17,911 nucleotides of DNA. Origin: Entrophospora sp. SA101 (Eukaryota; Glomeromycota; Glomeromycetes; Entrophosporales; Entrophosporaceae). The notes beneath the pieces were generated by a model. The model saw only the letters and a program-made list of their open reading frames with translations, made no database searches and was not told where the DNA came from. Shown here in pieces: positions 15,656 through 17,911 of this stretch. Each line of letters starts with the position of its first letter. Positions within the stretch are counted from its first letter, which is position 1. The translations under genes were made by a program, and so were the position numbers. The stretch lies in assembly GCA_958430865.1 (NCBI GenBank), contig CAUDNR010000002.1:74254-92164 (forward strand), in the 5' to 3' direction.

Positions 15656-17556
15656 CTGGTTTTCTTAACGGTATAATACAATTACCGATAATCAATATTA
15701 CTGATAGTGGAGTAGATTTTGTATGTCCTGGTACTGGTCCTACTAGCAGTTTAAGAGAATACACCAGCTTTTTTTCTCAAGTAGGGACGTTCATCCCTAT
15801 CGCAGGTCTTCTTTTTACTATAGCTGTTTATGGTGCAAAATCTGTATTTGGAATTATGACTACCTGCTTGATTGATGACATTGTTATTGCTACAACTTCT
15901 TTTGCACCAATTTTTTGGTGGTACACTTTTGCCAAACCATTATGGTTTTATGGAGTGACAAATCAGATTCAAGATACAAATCAAAATTATGGTCTTATCT
16001 ATTCAATAATTCTTTGTATTTTGTTCGGAACTATGATAATTGTTCAGACTATTGCGGCAATTATCAGATTTCATTTTCACCAACGTCGGAATAAACTCGA
16101 TGAAGTTTCATTATGGTTTCGAATGGCACCAAAGTCAGCCCGTATTACCAACAAAGATTTCTTCAGTGTTGTAAAAGCCTTTTTGATTTGGGGTTTTTTT
16201 ATTCATTCAATTGAAGTCATAATTTATAGTATCTTATCATATAAGTACATCTTTTCAATAATCTTCAGACAATTTGATGAATTTAATTCAGATAATGGAT
16301 CAAAGGTTGTTGTATATGCTAGGCAAATCAACTTGTTATTTTTGAACTATTTCATGAATTTTTGTTATTTCCTCGCAACTCTTTGTTTAGTTGTGACATA
16401 TCATTTTCCTGATTTGGAAAAATACATTACTAGTAAAAGTAGACGTTACAGCGGTTTTGTTCGTAAAAAAGTTTTCTTTTTTACCATTATCCTTTGCATA
16501 CTTCATGCATTTTTTGAATATTACTGGTTTTGTACCGATCCTTTCTTTAACGCAAATTTTAACACTATCCTCGTAATTGTTTTGACCCGTTCAATCGCAT
16601 CATTCTTTTCTAACAGTGGGGTAATTGAATGTACTTATAAACATGGTGAAGACGAGAAGGTTTTTGCAGAAATCAAAGTTAGAAATATTAATGAGGTTGT
16701 ACATTTTTATAAAATGGATGAAACACAGGACAAATGGATAAGATGTCGATTTGGTTCTGCGGGTGGATACTTTTATATTTGTGAAGAAAAAGAAGATGAA
16801 GGGAAAAGCGGTGATCAAGGAAAAAACGATCAAAAAAAAAATAAAGTTTTGATTGTTTTTTGTTTCTTTTTTTATTTTTTTTTCATTTTCTATGGATTAC
16901 TTAAAAATTTATTTAAAATGGAAAAAAAAGAAAAAAACGAAGAAAAAATAATAAGTGAAAAAGAAAAAAGTGAAAAAGAAAAAGAAAAAAATTATAAATA
17001 TTTCTACGTTACGATTGATGATAAATGGGTACATTTTTATGAGCTTGAGTATAAATATGATAAGGAAGAACATATAAAGGATCTATTAAAAGGTAAATCA
17101 TTTAAAAAGTTTCGGAGATTTCTTCTCGATGTAAAAAAATATCTTTTTGGGAAAGGGGTCTTTGAAAGTGAACCAATCCTAAAAGAAATCATGGAAATTA
17201 CCGAAACGGAGGAAAATTGTATTCTAAAACATCGTAATTGTGAAAGAATCAAAGAAGTTATGAAAAAAAATCTCAAAGATGAAAAGAGAAAAACTTTGGA
17301 AGCGGAAGGGGAAAATGTTACTAATACTAATATTATAGATGTGGAGAAAGCTACGGAAACGAAAATGAAAACGATAAAAGTGAAAAAGATGAAAGCGGAA
17401 GATAAGGTGCTGATCAATATACTTGAAACCGGAGCTCTTAATTATTTTATTTACTCTCATCGTAAGGATTATAAAGGGAACAAAGAGAACGACAAGCCAA
17501 AAGTGCCAAAAGTGAAATATGTATTTGACATTAATAAAGTTCATAAAAAATGCTGA
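15652..17556 (+). CDS. Predicted multi-spanning membrane protein, paralog 2 (signal peptide frame-shifted)
   Basis: Open for 634 residues from ATG 15652 (MTGFLNG), which corresponds to about residue 36 of paralog 1, so as read it lacks a signal peptide. Helices at about 45-63, 76-99, 115-138, 174-196, 226-250, 273-292 and 304-320 with an eighth hydrophobic segment at 399-416 match paralog 1; over a 71-residue stretch covering the first two helices I count about 75% identity. HQRRNKL, WWYTFAKPLW and FEYYWFCTDPFFN are retained. The E/K-rich linker and the region before the end are longer and more divergent; the NILETG..NYFIYSH motif is kept near the end. Intron-less. The long intact frame after the lesion argues for recent loss, a sequencing error at the T run, or use of the internal ATG. 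No family recognised. Confidence 0.8.
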   Translation: MTGFLNGIIQLPIINITDSGVDFVCPGTGPTSSLREYTSFFSQVGTFIPIAGLLFTIAVYGAKSVFGIMTTCLIDDIVIATTSFAPIFWWYTFAKPLWFYGVTNQIQDTNQNYGLIYSIILCILFGTMIIVQTIAAIIRFHFHQRRNKLDEVSLWFRMAPKSARITNKDFFSVVKAFLIWGFFIHSIEVIIYSILSYKYIFSIIFRQFDEFNSDNGSKVVVYARQINLLFLNYFMNFCYFLATLCLVVTYHFPDLEKYITSKSRRYSGFVRKKVFFFTIILCILHAFFEYYWFCTDPFFNANFNTILVIVLTRSIASFFSNSGVIECTYKHGEDEKVFAEIKVRNINEVVHFYKMDETQDKWIRCRFGSAGGYFYICEEKEDEGKSGDQGKNDQKKNKVLIVFCFFFYFFFIFYGLLKNLFKMEKKEKNEEKIISEKEKSEKEKEKNYKYFYVTIDDKWVHFYELEYKYDKEEHIKDLLKGKSFKKFRRFLLDVKKYLFGKGVFESEPILKEIMEITETEENCILKHRNCERIKEVMKKNLKDEKRKTLEAEGENVTNTNIIDVEKATETKMKTIKVKKMKAEDKVLINILETGALNYFIYSHRKDYKGNKENDKPKVPKVKYVFDINKVHKKC

Positions 17557-17911
17557 AAGAAAGATTTTTTCAACAAAAATGACATTATTAAGTTATGTAT
17601 TAAACAAATTTAAATGTATATTATATGATTGGTTGTTATAAAAGTCTAATTCATAATTAATCATGTCATGTGGATGGGTTTTTTGATTCCATTTGTATTA
17701 TTAACAAGTGAGTTGAAATGATTTAGATATGGCCTTTTATTTAATAATATAGGTATATTTATATTATTCAGATATATTAATTTTTATTTATTAATATATA
17801 GTTGGCTTGGTCTAAAGACCTCCTAAATTTTGGACAAATTTTAAAAGTATAGAAGTCATTTTCTGTCCTACCTTTTAAAAAAATAGCTCTATTAGTTGAT
17901 AGAATATGTCT
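17557..17911. other. 3' flank of paralog 2, non-coding
   Basis: About 60 bases after the stop resemble the paralog 1 flank (AAGATTTTTTCA...ATGACAT...AAACAAATTTAAATG). Beyond that nothing recognisable is seen up to the window end. Confidence 0.6.

Larger units (their letters stand above)
13832..17615. repeat. Segmental duplication, unit 2 (interrupted by a hAT element)
   Basis: Paralogous to 9355-11985 in the same orientation. Its extra length is mainly the 1114 bp hAT insertion. Homology on the left stops at the TA that follows the pogo-like end; on the right it fades near 17615. Confidence 0.85.

Overview
The window is an AT-rich eukaryotic nuclear segment. The best guess for its source is an arbuscular mycorrhizal fungus of the Rhizophagus type. 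The reasons are a fungal MATA-type HMG-box gene with long asparagine runs, strong AT bias, abundant decayed coding relics, and hAT and pogo-like DNA transposon remnants. The species is inferred; no marker gene is present.

Left part (1-885): the minus strand carries an intron-less HMG-box protein that runs off the left edge inside an (AAT)n-encoded polyasparagine tract.

Middle part (886-9490): no intact gene was found. It holds low-complexity DNA, microsatellites and minisatellites, a 120 bp pogo-like MITE (4241-4360), a dispersed inverted repeat (about 4048-4215 and 8460-8577), a GC-rich island (6912-7215), and several coding relics recognisable by good amino-acid texture but broken by stops and frameshifts (about 2856-3313, 5136-5409, 5657-5822, 6444-6647, 7818-8165, 8641-9488).

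Right part (9355-17615): a tandem segmental duplication. Each unit holds (a) a minus-strand relic of an unrecognised gene and (b) a divergent plus-strand gene for a multi-spanning membrane protein of about 630 residues (9947-11851 and 15652-17556). The two proteins are clear paralogs with about seven transmembrane helices, an eighth hydrophobic segment, an E/K-rich linker and a conserved C-terminal motif; no known family was recognised. Unit 1 keeps its signal peptide. Unit 2 has lost one T in a poly-T run, which puts its signal peptide out of frame. Unit 2 was also hit by a 1114 bp hAT element (14023-15136) with an exact 8 bp target duplication, 424 bp upstream of the displaced leader start, and its outer edge is bounded by a pogo-like element end at 13831. 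Between the units lie a second possible TIR element (12940-13368) and degenerate tandem repeats.

The membrane pair probably arose by local duplication, and transposon insertion and homopolymer slippage have since diversified the second copy. Its function is unknown; signal peptide plus helices suggest a secretory-pathway or plasma-membrane protein.
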